Both the position numbers and the translations under genes were made by a program. From Penium margaritaceum (Eukaryota > Streptophyta > Zygnematophyceae > Desmidiales > Peniaceae): a stretch of 64,000 nucleotides of DNA. Location: contig SZWC01004728.1 in NCBI GenBank assembly GCA_023375785.1, positions 62,001-126,000 of the forward strand, in the 5' to 3' direction. The notes below the pieces were generated by a model. It was not told where the DNA came from, ran no database searches, and saw only the letters and a program-made list of their open reading frames with translations. Below are positions 44,745 to 55,708 of the stretch, piece after piece (position 1 is the first letter of the stretch; each line of letters opens with the position of its first letter).

Positions 44745-44990
44745 GCTGAGAATCGTGATTTCATTGGGAGTAAAGTCGTGATTCTCCCAAACATGGGCTC
44801 GCGAGTCTTTGCATTTCAGACTCGTGGGTCTAGCTCGTCCGGAATCAAGATTCCACAAAGTGTGGAATCGCGATTCCACGGAATCGCAATTCCGGTCTGA
44901 GAATCGAGGTTCCGAGACCAACACCCTGGTCCGACTCGCAAAGCGAACTCTTTCTCCAGAATCGACAATCCGTCTTGGCGTGCACCCTTA
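44745..44990. repeat. hAT-1 right end: subterminal palindromes and inverted repeat
   Basis: Contains GGAATCAAGATTCC (44841-44854), TGGAATCGCGATTCCA (44862-44877), GGAATCGCAATTCC (44880-44893) and half copies near 44751 and 44904, mirroring the left end. It ends with GTGCACCCTTA at 44990. Confidence 0.8.
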
Positions 44991-45060
44991 CTGGAGGGCG
45001 CAGCGGAAGATGAGTGAGAGCAAGCAGGAGCAGCGGGCATGGAAGGTACAAGGGGGAGAA

Positions 45061-46032
45061 TGTTGAACAGTTGCCCCTCCGCCTGCCCAAGTGCGGCGCC
45101 GGTTGGCGCTGACGCGCCGCCAGAAAAGGGAAACTCCGCTCCGGCGGATCTGACGACTCGACATTTGCTCGGTTCCTAAGATAGAGGATTTAACATGAAA
45201 TTTCATGAGTTGCTGAGTCCGATGGAAGTTGTTTTGCCAGAATTGGAAAAGTATCAAGGGAGATGGCCTTCCAAAGTTGGGGTATGTGCAGCGGCTCTGG
45301 GAGCCGGCTGCGACTCAAAATCCGGTCGATAATCGACCGGACCGAGTAACAAATATACCACCTGGAGAAAATGCTCCGATAGGCCTGCCGAGGCGTCTGG
45401 TGGATGATTCACCTGATCCGGCAGATCATCCACCGGGTCCAGTAGTGCAGGTTGTTACTGAGGGACAGCCAAAAATCTGGCTCGGCGTCTGAAACTCAGT
45501 GGTACGTTTTGTTACTCAGGGACTTCGTCAAAATTCTGACTGCGGGTCCGCGGACAAGTTTCGAACCTCGTCACACCCTATCACCAAACACGACCCAAAA
45601 GTGGGTAGGGTGCATGGAAACAGTGCAGGGGACCCCCACACCATGTGCAATGGGATATGCGCCTTGGGAAAGGCACTTCGCACGTGAACGAAGGCGCCAC
45701 GTCGAGTGGCGGCGTCAGGCTTCTGTGGTGGGTGAGACCTGCGCTTCGGCAAGCATAACTTGAGCTACGCTTGGCAAAATCGCGCGCAGTTTGGTGCATT
45801 GGAAAGCTTATGCCTAGTCCTATAAATGTTGTGATCATGTTCATGTTCAAAAACTAACGCAAAACGACGTTATTCCCTTCGCAAACTGACTGTCTCTGAA
45901 TTCCTGCTCACATAGCATGAGGCAACCAGAAAGCTCACGCTCAGTCTCAGATTCGCCCAAAACAGTAGACATGAACCACTAGAGGCGATCAGACAAACGT
46001 CGGGACTGCATCACGCGAATCTCATCGCGACA
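45061..46032 (+). repeat. Copia-2 LTR, 3' LTR of element G
   Basis: 972 bp, TGTTGAACAG to CTCATCGCGACA. The preceding tract GTACAAGGGGGAGAA (45046-45060) is the polypurine tract for plus-strand priming. The same tract precedes the 3' LTR of element I. Confidence 0.9.
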
Positions 46033-47450
46033 GCTGCTGAGGCGGCAGGCGGACTCAAGATCACCACCAACGGTGTAGAAACGGCACCACTCGAAGAAAT
46101 GGGGGCGGACCCCCCTTTCTACGATGTGGCCGCAATGGGCCAAGGCAGCATCCACTCAAGCATCTTCGTTGACGACAGTCTCTTTCAAAAGGTGGGACTC
46201 TTTGGAGGCACGAACACGAATTGCACCCTCTTGCAATAGATAAGGGTGCACGGACAATGCAAGGCACTAGAGGCTATCGCTGATGCAATGGCGACATCAG
46301 AGCTCAAGTTCGCGTTCGCCAACCTGCTTGCCCACATCAGGCAAAGCATCACGAACCTCAATCGTGATCGCCAGTTGCAGTGGCTAGCCACCCATGAGGC
46401 AAGCCGCCAATGCAACGACCTCAACAAGGCGCTGTAGAGCGTGATTTTGGTGCAAATGCAGCAGCAAGCGCAGCGTGTTGTAGATGCGGATGCCAGTGCC
46501 GGTGGCAACGACAACTTGCCTACCTTGACAACATCGGGACTGGTCATGAATACGTCCTTCCTCCAGAGTGTAGAGATCTTCCACAAGGGCGTGAAGCTAA
46601 CTGACTTGCTGAATTACATGGAGCATGTTCTACGTGCCGATAAGGCTCTACTCGGCCAGTGGGTCGACCTTGCCACGACACGACTTTGAGACAAACTCTT
46701 CAAGTATGTGGTCAAGGAGTTGAATGCACAGCCGCCGCACCTTGAGTGGCAGCCCATGCCATGGGAGGCCTTCCGTGCGATCATGCATAAGAAGTGCACC
46801 CAACGTCAGGAGGCACAACGTGCCTTCCACAAGATCAAGATCTTCAAGCAGCGGCAGAGCGCACTCGAATGCTACTTGAGTGAGTTCACTGTACTCGTGG
46901 AGGAAGTCGAACGCTTCAGCAAGGGCAATGGGACTCATGCCTTCAAGTAACCAAAGTGCATGCTGCTAGAGTACTTGCGTGATGGTCTTGCTAGCGAGAA
47001 GCAGAAGGACAAGAATACCACGACAGCCACTAGCCAAGCTTAGACAAGTTGGAGGGCGTTGTGCGACTACATGAGCAAAGGTCATTCAGCGAACCCGAAG
47101 CACTACTCTGATGCATGGCCGAACGCGCGTGCACGGCAAGTTCGTGACATGCGCATGGACGCTATAGGTACTGGTGGGTCAGCTGGACAGCAAGGCAGGG
47201 CCAAGGGCAAACTCTCCAGCCAAGAAGGGTGGTGGACACAAGGGCCCCAACAACAAGCACACCCACGAGAATGACGAGCTGCAGGCAGCACGTGAGCGCC
47301 GCAACACAGCCTTCCGCGAAGGACTCTGCCACAACTACATGCAACTAGGCCATTTTAGGGCTCAGTTCCCCGAGGCGACTAGTGGTGGACAAGAGGCCGC
47401 GGTGTTAGCTACAACACCAGCACCTCATGAGGATGGTGCAGCATGAGGTC
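46033..47450 (+). pseudogene. Gypsy H gag, continuation after Copia G
   Basis: The plus reading resumes at the target copy GCTGC with a gag N-terminal domain (ADAMATSELKFAFANLLAHI near 46270-46325). A retrotransposon gag core follows (GVKLTDLLNYMEHVLRADKA near 46590-46645; QRAFHKIKIFKQRQSALECY near 46815-46875), then a degenerate CCHC-like knuckle (LCHNYMQLGH near 47327). Gag forms the particle. Broken. The stretch 47450-48050, between gag and protease, shows no domain I recognise. Confidence 0.75.
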
Positions 47451-48049
47451 GCGGACAGGGCCCTAGATAGGGTCGCGATCGTAGCAATGGGCCCGGCCGT
47501 GGTAACGGACAAGGCCATGGATGGGTTTTCCCCACCCCAGAGTGACATTAGTGGGGACTAGTCAGGGGTATGATTGGATCACGAGTGTATGGTCATGTTT
47601 ACGGATGAAGATGTTAAAAAATTTGAGTTTTTGACGAGTTAACATTTCCCTGTTGTTTTCTCTCCTCTTGTTGAACCGCATTCTACACTTGCTGACCGAC
47701 ATTGCCCAATAAACCTTGCATCTCCGGAGGAGATGCATGATCCTACATGCTTAGTGGTGGCAACATCAACCACTGTGCAAGAGTTGTGTGACACAATGAT
47801 TGAAGCAAACGCCCTGGAAGCTACGAGTTCAATCACGTTCTCGATACCTTTAGTTGAAGATTTGGACCAAGTCAAAATTAAAGACTTGAAGGTGTCAGCC
47901 AAATTCACACATGCCCACAACATGTGGAATCGGGTGGGTGAGTCATGTGAGTTGCGATGCCCATTGTATAGATTCCGTATCTATCACAAACTTGGCTTGC
48001 TGTCGTCAAGTCTGTTCACTCGCAAGAGTGGAGGCAACATGAGGATGTA

Positions 48050-49830
48050 GTTCAAAAGACACCTAGCTGGTACTCCCGTGAATGTACTTGTTGACACTAG
48101 AGGAGATGACTCTTTTGTTAGCCTTGGCTTTACCCGACAGGTTGTCCTAAAGTACGAGCCATCGAATGACGTAGCTGTTGGTGACAACCGTATGGTACCC
48201 ATGAATGGTACTTGTAAAGCAAAAAAGTGTATCTAAGGGTACACACGAAGTGTCATGTTGAAGGTACTCAACCTTCTTGACCCGTTTGACATGGTGCTAG
48301 GCAATCCCTAGCTCTGCAAAAACAAAGCTTTTATGTGCTTTGATTCAAGGTACTTCATACTACAAAAGGGACAGTATCATTGTACGTTGATTTCGAGTAC
48401 AGAAGTGTCACTGACTCGACTTCAAGTTCATGCCAGCTTGTCTACGATGTAGGTAAAGAGGCATATTTGACAAGGTTGTCGATAATTCTTGGCTCATTTA
48501 TAGAAAGTGGATGATGACGTTAAGGAAGACACGCCACAAGAGATGACATCTCTATTGGCAAAGTTCTTGAATGTATTCCAAGACCCACCGGCTGGGCTTC
48601 CATCAGAACGACACATGGGCCACACGACTCCATTACAGCCACATGCAACCCCTCCGTTCAGACCCATGTATCGCCTCAGCCCAGCAGAAAGGCAAGAGGC
48701 TGAACGCCTGATCAAAGAGTACCTTGCAAATGGGTGGATCAAGCCCACTAGCTTGTAGTACGGTGCGTCGATCCTTTTGTGAACAAAAAGGACAGTGGTT
48801 TACGCGTGTGGGTGGATTATCGAGCGTTGAACAAGCTAACGATGAAAATTTGATTCCCCTTACCGTGGATTGAGGACCCTTTTGACCAACTCCAAGGCGC
48901 AAAAGTGTTTTCTTCCTTGGATTTGTCTCAAGGGTACCATCAAATGTGCATCACAGAAGATGATGTGCCCAAAACCGTGTTTCGAACGCACATGTGACAC
49001 GATCAGTTCTGAGTGTTTTTTTTCAAGCTTACAAATGCCCCAGCAACCTTCAAAGGAGAAATGAACCGAATGTTTGCCAAGCAACTTGGACCGTTTGTCT
49101 TGGTTTACGTGGAAAACATCCTCGTTTTCTCCAAATCAATGGAAGAGTACAAAGAACATCTGCGTGAAGTTCTCGCAATCCTTTCGGAACAGAAGTTCTA
49201 TGCAAAAGTGAGCAACTGCAAGTTTGCACAAGATGAGCTAGAATACCTTGGATACATTTTTGGCAAGGACAGCATCCGTATCGACCCACGAAAGGTCCAA
49301 GCTGTTATGGACTGGCCACACCCCAAAAATGTTAGGTAGATTCAGTCTTTCCTTGGCCTTGCAAACTACGTTGGACGGTTTATGCAAGGGTATTCAACCT
49401 TGGTAGCACCACTAACCAGGCTCATGCAAAAAGACGTGCATTGGGAATGGACATGTGATTGCGAGAACGCTTTTTTCTCAGTCAAGGAGCTTCTATCCAC
49501 GGCATCCGTCCTAGCTCTTCCGGATCCATTGCAACCGTGGGAGGTTTGATGTAATGCGTCGGTAGTAGGACTCGGAGTCATCCTTATGCAAAATGGTCAC
49601 CCCGTTGCGTATGAGAGCTAGAAGCTCATTCCTGCGGAAACGCGGTACACGACTCGGGATCAAGAGCTCCTTGCAAAAGTACACGCTTTCAACATGTGGC
49701 GTTGCTACCTCAAGGGTGCTGAAGGGGGTGTGACGGTTGTGACCAACAATAATCCACTGGTGTTTTCCGAATGCAACCGGACCTTTCAAGACTTGAAGCG
49801 GGCTGGAGTGAATACCTGAGTTGATTGTCA
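48050..49830 (+). pseudogene. Gypsy H protease, RT and RNase H relic
   Basis: Protease: a VNVLVDT...SFVSLGF stretch near 48075-48130. RT: PPAGLPSERHMGHTTPLQPH near 48585-48645, VWVDYRALNKLT near 48807, [13 protein letters not shown] near 48910-48948, and LGPFVLVYVENILVFSKSME near 49084-49145. The connection is [20 protein letters not shown] near 49353-49410. RNase H: LGVILMQNGHPVAYES near 49570-49617 and TTRDQELLAKVHAFNMWRCY near 49648-49710. This is the Ty3/gypsy order. Broken many times. Confidence 0.9.
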
Positions 49831-49858
49831 TTCACATGGGAATACCAGCCTAGACGCA

Positions 49859-49895
49859 TCAATGTGGCCAATCCACTAAGGATTGGCCACATTGA
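49859..49895. repeat. Perfect 16-bp hairpin within gypsy H
   Basis: Arms TCAATGTGGCCAATCC (49859-49874) and GGATTGGCCACATTGA (49880-49895) with a 5-base loop ACTAA. It is followed by short tandem units GGTGAGCA (x2) and TTTCCTATGGA-like repeats (49912-49965). It lies between RNase H and integrase, where no such structure is expected, so it may be a small inserted fold-back element. Confidence 0.75.
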
Positions 49896-49975
49896 TGGTA
49901 CGTTGCCAATCCAGGTGAGCAGGTGAGCAGGTTTCCTATGGATTCCTATGGTTTCCTATGGAAAGTTAAGCAACC

Positions 49976-50450
49976 ACCGATATGAGTGGATGTTTTATGG
50001 CCATTACGACAGCAACCGTGCAAGCACCAGAACCCCCGGCACCTCTGCGGCAACCACCTCAAGAGACTATCCAATGCAACAGTTTTGCAAACAGCATCCG
50101 GATGGGATACCACGTGGGTTTTTGTTTTCAAGACTCTCAAAATCTGGACAATTATGGATTGGTGCAGGTCGTAGGAAACTTTCGGCACAGAGAATAAGTT
50201 GTTCTGCCAAAGTCGGGAGACCTTCGAGCAACGATTATCTTCCAATTCCACGACCCGCCGACCGCAAGTCATGTGGGCCAAGATGGACTATCCATGTCTG
50301 TAAACATTGCATGACATGCAATCCATGTCTTTGGAATAAGGCTAGTAACAAGAAGCGTGGTGGAATCCTCCTACAGCTTCCCATTCGTGGGACTCCATGG
50401 GAGTGCGTCAGCATGGACTTCATTACTGGTCTTACGGACACGGCTCGTGG
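49976..50450 (+). pseudogene. Gypsy H integrase, N-terminal part
   Basis: Zinc-binding H2C2 area (VNIA, HVGQDG and C-x2-C near 50300-50340), then the start of the catalytic core, ECVSMDFITGLTDTARGH (50402-50455), whose Asp is the first core residue. It is interrupted at 50451 by hAT-2. The core resumes at 54376. Confidence 0.8.
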
Positions 50451-50460
50451 CCATGTTGCC

Positions 50461-50551
50461 TTTTCAAAGTCAAAGTCAACGTGGAGTCGCCAAGTCGACA
50501 CCAAGTCGACTTGGCATGATTCTCCAAGTCGACTTGGCCTATCCAAGTCGG
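50461..50551. repeat. hAT-2 left subterminal palindromes
   Basis: CCAAGTCGACTTGG occurs perfectly at 50501-50514 and 50524-50537, with half copies at 50490 and 50543. The same motif is at the right end, consistent with transposase binding sites (inference). The stretch 50552-51103 is non-coding. Confidence 0.8.
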
Positions 50552-51103
50552 GGTTTCAAACAGGGAAAATAAGGCTAAGTTCAAGGTTATCTTTCCTCCA
50601 CATCCCTGTTCATCAATTTTACTTTGCACCACTTTGTACTAAAACCTTGTTTGCTGCATTTGTAGTGGCCAATCATGAGAAGACATATGCATGACCATTC
50701 AATTCCACACTACTGAGCTCAATGGGAAAGGTTTACTGATCTGTGCTCAACTAGTGTGAACTTCTCTATAAGATTAAGCAAGTCAATGGCTATCACTGAA
50801 TGACATGGACATGTTACACTACGTAAACTGGAAATGGACATTGCACTGAATCTGGAATGAGAAACTTGTAAGCATAAGAAAGCACAAGTACATGAATGCA
50901 AGTTAACGTCCCTTGCGGATCCTTTTGGGGCGTTCTGTGCTCTTTGCACCTACTGCTGCAGCACTAGCTGCTGCTGAACCTCTGATGCAAGCTTCAGCTG
51001 TGTTGGCAGTTGCTGAACCCATTGCTCCTACAGCTGTGCTTCTTCCAGGTGCAGAACCTTCTGTTGTAGATGACCCTGCTGCTGCACCAGTCCCAGTCAG
51101 TCT

Positions 51104-53602
51104 TCATGTTGCATTTGCCTCTACTATGCCAGTTGTTGCCTCAACATCCTTCCTCTTGCGAACTCCTTTCCTCAAAGTCTTCCTCACATCCTCTTCCTCC
51201 TCTTCTTCCCTATCCTCTTCATTCCCACTACTATCTCCTCCACCATCTTCCTCCATGTGCTCAATCTCTTCGTCCTCTACCTCGTCGTCCTCATCCTCTG
51301 TGTTGCATTCTTCCTCCTCCCCTGCCAAATGGGCTCTCACCTCGGCTACCTCTGAGTCATCTCCGTCTGCTGCGTCTGCAATCAATGGATCCCACACCCA
51401 ATCTTCCTCCTGGTCTGGCTCAACCTCACCGTCAGCTTCACTGTCGCTGTCACCAGCCTCCTCCTCCACAGCCTGCTTGATCTCACTTGTCAGCTTCTTG
51501 GCCCTTTTCTGCCCGTACATCCTTGTCAAGCGCACGTTGACACGTACCAGTAGCTCCAGAGTCTTAACCTTCAATCTGTTGCGTCGTGCGGTCTGGATCA
51601 GCTCGTATTTGCTGAACACACGCTCGTTGTCAGAACTGCTGCACGGCTGCGCCAAGAGCCTCATGGCAAAGGCTCTCAGTGTTGGGAGGCCTGTCATGTG
51701 GCGGGCGTGCCACTTGTATGCTGGTAGCTCACCAGCCACTACCTGCTGCACGGCTTCCTTGGCCCGCTGCACCTCCCTCGCCTTTGCAGGGTCCTCTTCA
51801 GGAGTCACCCGTCCATTCTCAAACCCCTCCAGCTCAGCGCACAGCAGGTCCTGCTCCCGGGTGTCTGGCACGATCGCGTTTACGACTGTGTTCCAGGCCT
51901 CGATCATCTTCTCATCGCCATCGCATTTGTGGCCGAAATGCTGCGGGTGGCAACGACGTGCTGCGGCAAAAATGGGGCACGAAATCTGATTAGTCCACCG
52001 CATGCTCAGGCGTTCAAGGGCAAACTTCACTCACTGCGGATTGCACGCAGCATGGCGGCTGCCCCTACACACAGCAAGCTTGTTCAAAGACTCAGTTGTG
52101 TCCAGTAAAGTCTCAAACACAATGCCAGTAGTGCCACCACCTGCATCAGCCTTTTGCAGAGCCAGGACAATGGGAAACATCAGCTTCACCATGGCTTTCA
52201 CCTGCACCCAAAATACTCTCATCCTGACCAGCCGCCGCACCTCCTTTTTCTTTGCCTTCCATCCTGCATCCCTGCCCACAGTTCCAAACTCTGACCACTT
52301 TGTGGAGTTAACCATGTTCACCAGAACGTCACGCATTTGTAGCAGGCGCTCCAACATCTTGTGCACGGATGCAAAATGAGTAGCAACAGTCGGCAGAATT
52401 ACCTTTCCTCCCTCGGTTTTCAGCCAGGACCTCAAGAAGTCCTTGTTCCTGAAGAATGACACAATTCTCTCAGCCTTGGAAATCAGAGCCGCTCCCCACT
52501 CTGTCTTAGCAACATCCTTCAAAACCAGGTCCAGGGAATGTGCAACACAATGGGTGAAGAAAACAGATGGATACTTATTCTTCAGCTCCAAGTAGGCCTT
52601 CTTGTTGGTGGAGGCGTTATCCGTGATGACCATCACCACCTTCTCAGCACCCACTTCAGCAATGGCACCGTCGATCACGACTGCCACGTGGTTGGCATCA
52701 CGGACAACACCACTGGCATCTCTCAAGAAAAGGTGAGCCACGCCCTCGGCATTCACTGCCATGGCCGAGTAGATTGGCCTGATTTGAATGTCAGACCACT
52801 CGTCCACTCCTATGCTCACCCCAAAAAAATCCCATCCGCTGCGAAGAGGGGCCTCCAACTCCTCGAGCTCCACATCCAGCGCTGGAAGGATGATGTCAGT
52901 GACACTGTCTCGGCTGGACAATCTGAAGGCCGGGGTTGTGCGCCGTGCGTCTTCCACCAGCTCAAGGATGGTAGGATCCCGGCAGAAGGAAATTGCCAGT
53001 GCATTCTTTGCCATGATCCGCACAATTGTTTTCTGACATTGAGAGTTGGCAGCGCTGGCAATGTGCTTGGGCATTGTGGTTTGCCGTGCCAGGTTGAGAG
53101 AGGAAGCTGACACGGGAATGGAGCTGCGTAATGAGTCGGGAATGGTGGCGGATGTTCTGCCGGTAGGGTTGTCAACACCGTCTGTCGGACCGCTGCTTTC
53201 ACTAACTCCACCCACACCCACCGCTGTTCTTGCCTCCTGTCTCTTCCGCTCTTGGACCAGTGCTTGCCAGTCCATGGGCTGGTCCTTCGTCCCCCATGCT
53301 TCTCCTTGGCCATTGTAAAGTTTCTCGTTGTATGGAACAAAGGCGTCTGGTGGGCTAGCCAGAGGCGAGAGGCCGAGCATGGCCCGGGCAGCAGCAGGAG
53401 GGTACTTGCACTTCACGATGTTGTGCACGGCTGCTCCGACATGACCGCGCATGCGGTCTGAACCGCCTGCCTTGATGACACCGCATGCTCCACACTGAAA
53501 CCCGGGGTAGCCTGCCTGCGTAGGTACGGGTCGGAAGAACTTGCTGAGCGCCCGGACGAGGAAGTCCCTGGAGAGTACAGGGAGCTTAGGTGAGGCAGCC
53601 AC
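51104..53602 (-). pseudogene. hAT-2 transposase (BED, DUF659, hAT dimerisation), one in-frame stop
   Basis: The minus reading of about 830 codons is open except for a TGA at 52033-52031. Domains: BED-like zinc finger (residues about 35-70; FQCGACG then GHVGAAVHNIVKCKYPP); DUF659 core (about 265-340; GVSIGVDEWSDIQIRPIYSA, VVMVITDNASTN, THCVAHSLDLVLKD); after the stop, the hAT C-terminal domain (LPAYKWHARHM, QPCSSSDNERVFSKYELIQT, ARRNRL) and a long acidic tail ending in a Lys/Arg patch. The catalytic Asp, Asp and Glu are all present. CAGTGAGTG at the stop resembles a splice donor, but the acceptors I tried do not keep the frame. The start is unsettled: the frame opens with GTG at 53602, and an out-of-frame ATG lies at 53638. 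Confidence 0.85.
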
Positions 53603-53903
53603 TTGTGCACACGTGGGCTACTTACCCCTCCCAGCCATGGCGGCCGAGTGGGGCAGAGTGAAGTTCGGCTGGTCAACTGCATGGCAAGGATGTGCCAGAA
53701 AGTGGGCTCCTCGGAAGGTCCAACGATGGATGCGCTTCGTACGGGTTGTCAAAATGCTACCCGGTTTGATGAGAGTACTCGTCAAACTCTTGCCACATGT
53801 CACACACATTATCCTTCCGTGACGTGCAACAAGGCCCCCAATTGGTTCGTTCACCGCCGCAAAACAAGAACACCAGGTTCACGCACGATGTACACGCACC
53901 ACC

Positions 53904-54008
53904 NNNNNNNNNNNNNNNNNNNNNNNNNNNNNNNNNNNNNNNNNNNNNNNNNNNNNNNNNNNNNNNNNNNNNNNNNNNNNNNNNNNNNNNNNNNNNNNNN
54001 NNNNNNNN
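53904..54008. other. Assembly gap (105 N) inside hAT-2
   Basis: A run of N between the transposase 5' side and the right terminus of hAT-2. The flanking 53639-53903 and 54009-54280 hold no recognisable gene and are read as the 5' non-coding part of hAT-2. Confidence 0.95.
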
Positions 54009-54287
54009 ACACGTTAAGCACGCATGGCCCTGTCATATCTCCCATGTAAGACCTATGCTTGGTTGTTATCCAAGCATTGCTGTCACATAACGCATGTAAA
54101 GCAACGCACCAATGAGTGCAAACCGCGGGCATCAACCATCCAGCATGGAAAAGCGCATCGGACGTAGAGTTCTCGCTAGGCACAGCGGGATGTGCACCCG
54201 CCTCCAGGAAAAAAAATTGCCTGTCAATACTTGTCAAGTCCCTTGTGACACAAGGGGTGAAAACTGACCCCGGCTAAAAAAGAGGGG

Positions 54288-54375
54288 GTCAAGTCAAGTC
54301 GACGTCCAAGTCGACGTGGACCGACTTGGCGACTCCGACTTGACCCCCTCAAGTCGGAAGTCGAAGGCAACATGG
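54288..54375. repeat. hAT-2 right subterminal repeats and terminus
   Basis: Several AAGTCGAC and CCGACTTGG units (CAAGTCGACGTCCAAGTCGA near 54295; CCGACTTGGCGACTCCGACT near 54321) and the terminal AAGGCAACATGG. Confidence 0.8.
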
Positions 54376-54862
54376 GCTCGTGGCCACGATGCAATACTAG
54401 TGTTTGTGGATCTTTTGACGATGATGATATACTTCGTTCCTACAACCACTGACATGAACATAGAGGAGACCGCTCGTCCCGTCTTTGAGGGTGTGGTAAA
54501 GTACAACGGCTTGCTGTTGCACATTATCTATGATCGAGATCAGGAATTGGCTGGTACGTTCTAGCAAAAGATGTACGAGTACTTCGGCAGTGAGTCGCAA
54601 ATGTGGACATCATTTCACCCTAAAACTGACGAACTAATGGAGCACATGAATCACACTCTAGAGCAGATGCGCCATATGTATGTGGACCCTGCTATGCATG
54701 ATTGGGACAAATTCATAGCACCGGCAAAGTTTGCGGTGAACAACTTAGTGAACGAGTCCACACTGTTCACAGCATTCATGTTCAACAGTGATTGGCATCC
54801 AGTGGTACCCTCTTCATCGGTGAAGAGTGAGAGTGCAAAAAGGCACGTTCCTTCCGCTTAAG
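54376..54862 (+). pseudogene. Gypsy H integrase, second part
   Basis: From the second target copy the core continues: ARGHDAILVFVDLLTMMIYF, then NGLLLHIIYDRDQELAG near 54510-54555, FHPKTDELMEHMNHTLEQMR near 54615-54675, and FIAPAKFAVNNLVNESTLFT near 54713-54770. This is the gypsy integrase core and its C-terminal flank. Broken. Confidence 0.85.
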
Positions 54863-54885
54863 CCTTTGCCGAGCGCATCGCCTCC

Positions 54886-55400
54886 TTGTTACAAGGGGCG
54901 AAGGATCACCGTCTAGCAACTCGCCAGCAACAAAAGGCATCTGGCGACAAAGGTGGCCGAGAGGTCTCGTTTGACATCGGTCACAAAGTGCTGCTTAGCA
55001 CAAAAAATGTTTGGCTGCAGTCACAAAGAGCAAGAAACCTTCAACCAAAGTGGATTGGGTCATTTCCCATTGTGCCACGCATCGGGCCAGTGGCATGCCG
55101 ATTGCTATTTTTGTCGAATATGAAGATCTTGAATCATTTCATGTAAGCCAGTTGGCTCCATACACAGCAGACGGAATTGTTCAGCCACTGCCAGCAGTCC
55201 TTGCTGCCGACGGCCAATACGAGGTCCTTTGCCTACTCCACTACCGAGAGCGTGCTCTTCGGTCGTGCATGTTAGGCAGTACCTTGTTCATTGGGCCGGT
55301 TGTGGACTTGAACATAATTCATGGAAGCCCGATTCTCGGTTGCCCACAAGGGTGGTCAACAAGTATTGGAGCAAGCTTGCAGCTCACACAGATTGACGTG
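54886..55400 (+). pseudogene. Gypsy H integrase tail and chromodomain relic
   Basis: VSFDIGHKVLLSTKNV and PKWIGSFPIVPRIGPVACRL (54967-55110) form the usual post-integrase SH3-like segment. After HVSQLAPYT a chromodomain trace follows (DGQYEVLCLLHYRER near 55210-55255, then a YLV.W.G-like and W-containing block to about 55370). Chromodomains steer chromoviruses to marked chromatin. The stretch 55401-55695 is 3' untranslated, and AAATGGGGAGGAA at 55696-55708 is the polypurine tract. Broken. Confidence 0.7.
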
Positions 55401-55708
55401 TGGTAGGAGGTACCTCATGAATGCAAAAGACATTAGCAACATTCCCATAGTGTAGCATTCATGGACAACGACCATACAAGATTGGGGACGTCCAACATGG
55501 TTGTCTCGCGGACGCTCAAGCCTAATGGGGAGAGGGCGCTAGCTATGCTAACCTACAAGCTTCAGCTTAGGTCCAAGTACCATGCACGTGTTCATGTTTA
55601 GCTAGTGATTGAACTTATTAACTTGTTTTCACAATGTTGATGGCTCACTAACTGACAATCTTGCTTGTTGTTCGTGAACTGAGGTAGTTCATAATAAATG
55701 GGGAGGAA

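Larger units (their letters stand above)
40059..44990 (+). mobile_element. hAT-1 DNA transposon (Ac-like), complete with ends and target duplication
   Basis: The terminal inverted repeats are TAAGGGTGCACACCA (40059) and, on the other strand from 44990, TAAGGGTGCACGCCA. An exact 8-bp target duplication CTGGAGGG lies at 40051-40058 and 44991-44998, as expected for hAT elements. It encodes one transposase in three exons on the plus strand. It sits in the last codons of Copia G pol. Assembled length is 4932 bp, of which about 260 bp is probably an assembly duplication (44015-44533). The transposase carries one in-frame stop, so this copy is probably non-autonomous now, but it is young relative to Copia G. 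Confidence 0.95.
34752..46032 (+). mobile_element. Ty1/copia element G (Copia-2) inserted in gypsy H, carrying hAT-1
   Basis: 5' LTR 34752-35725, half-tRNA primer site 35728-35742, gag, protease, integrase, RT, RNase H, polypurine tract 45048-45060, and 3' LTR 45061-46032. The flanking 5-base copies are GCTCC and GCTGC (4 of 5 match). hAT-1 (40059-44990) sits at the very end of pol. Without hAT-1 the element is about 6.3 kb, the same layout as element I. The LTRs differ at roughly one base in ten by eye. It is fairly well preserved, with about five to ten breaks besides the insertion. Confidence 0.9.
50451..54375 (-). mobile_element. hAT-2 DNA transposon (DUF659 type) in gypsy H integrase
   Basis: The inverted termini are CCATGTTGCCTT (50451) and its complement AAGGCAACATGG ending at 54375. 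The 8-bp target duplication GCTCGTGG lies at 50443-50450 and 54376-54383, and the integrase reading continues on both sides of it. One transposase is read on the minus strand. Assembled length is 3925 bp including a 105-base N run. One in-frame stop is seen in the transposase. Confidence 0.92.

Noticed and set aside
50913-51989. Long Ser-rich plus-strand open frame (358 codons)
   Set aside because: It lies exactly opposite the hAT-2 transposase C-terminal half and acidic tail; the Ser runs are the antisense of Glu/Asp codons.
52031-52033. TGA in hAT-2 as a selenocysteine or programmed read-through codon
   Set aside because: No supporting structure or family precedent known to me; a simple nonsense change is the plainest reading.
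51940-52034. Short intron in hAT-2 starting at GTGAGT
   Set aside because: The donor is a good match, but the acceptors examined (AG at 51961-51962, at 51941-51942, and after AATCAG) put the downstream reading out of frame, and the intervening stretch resembles coding sequence of the family.
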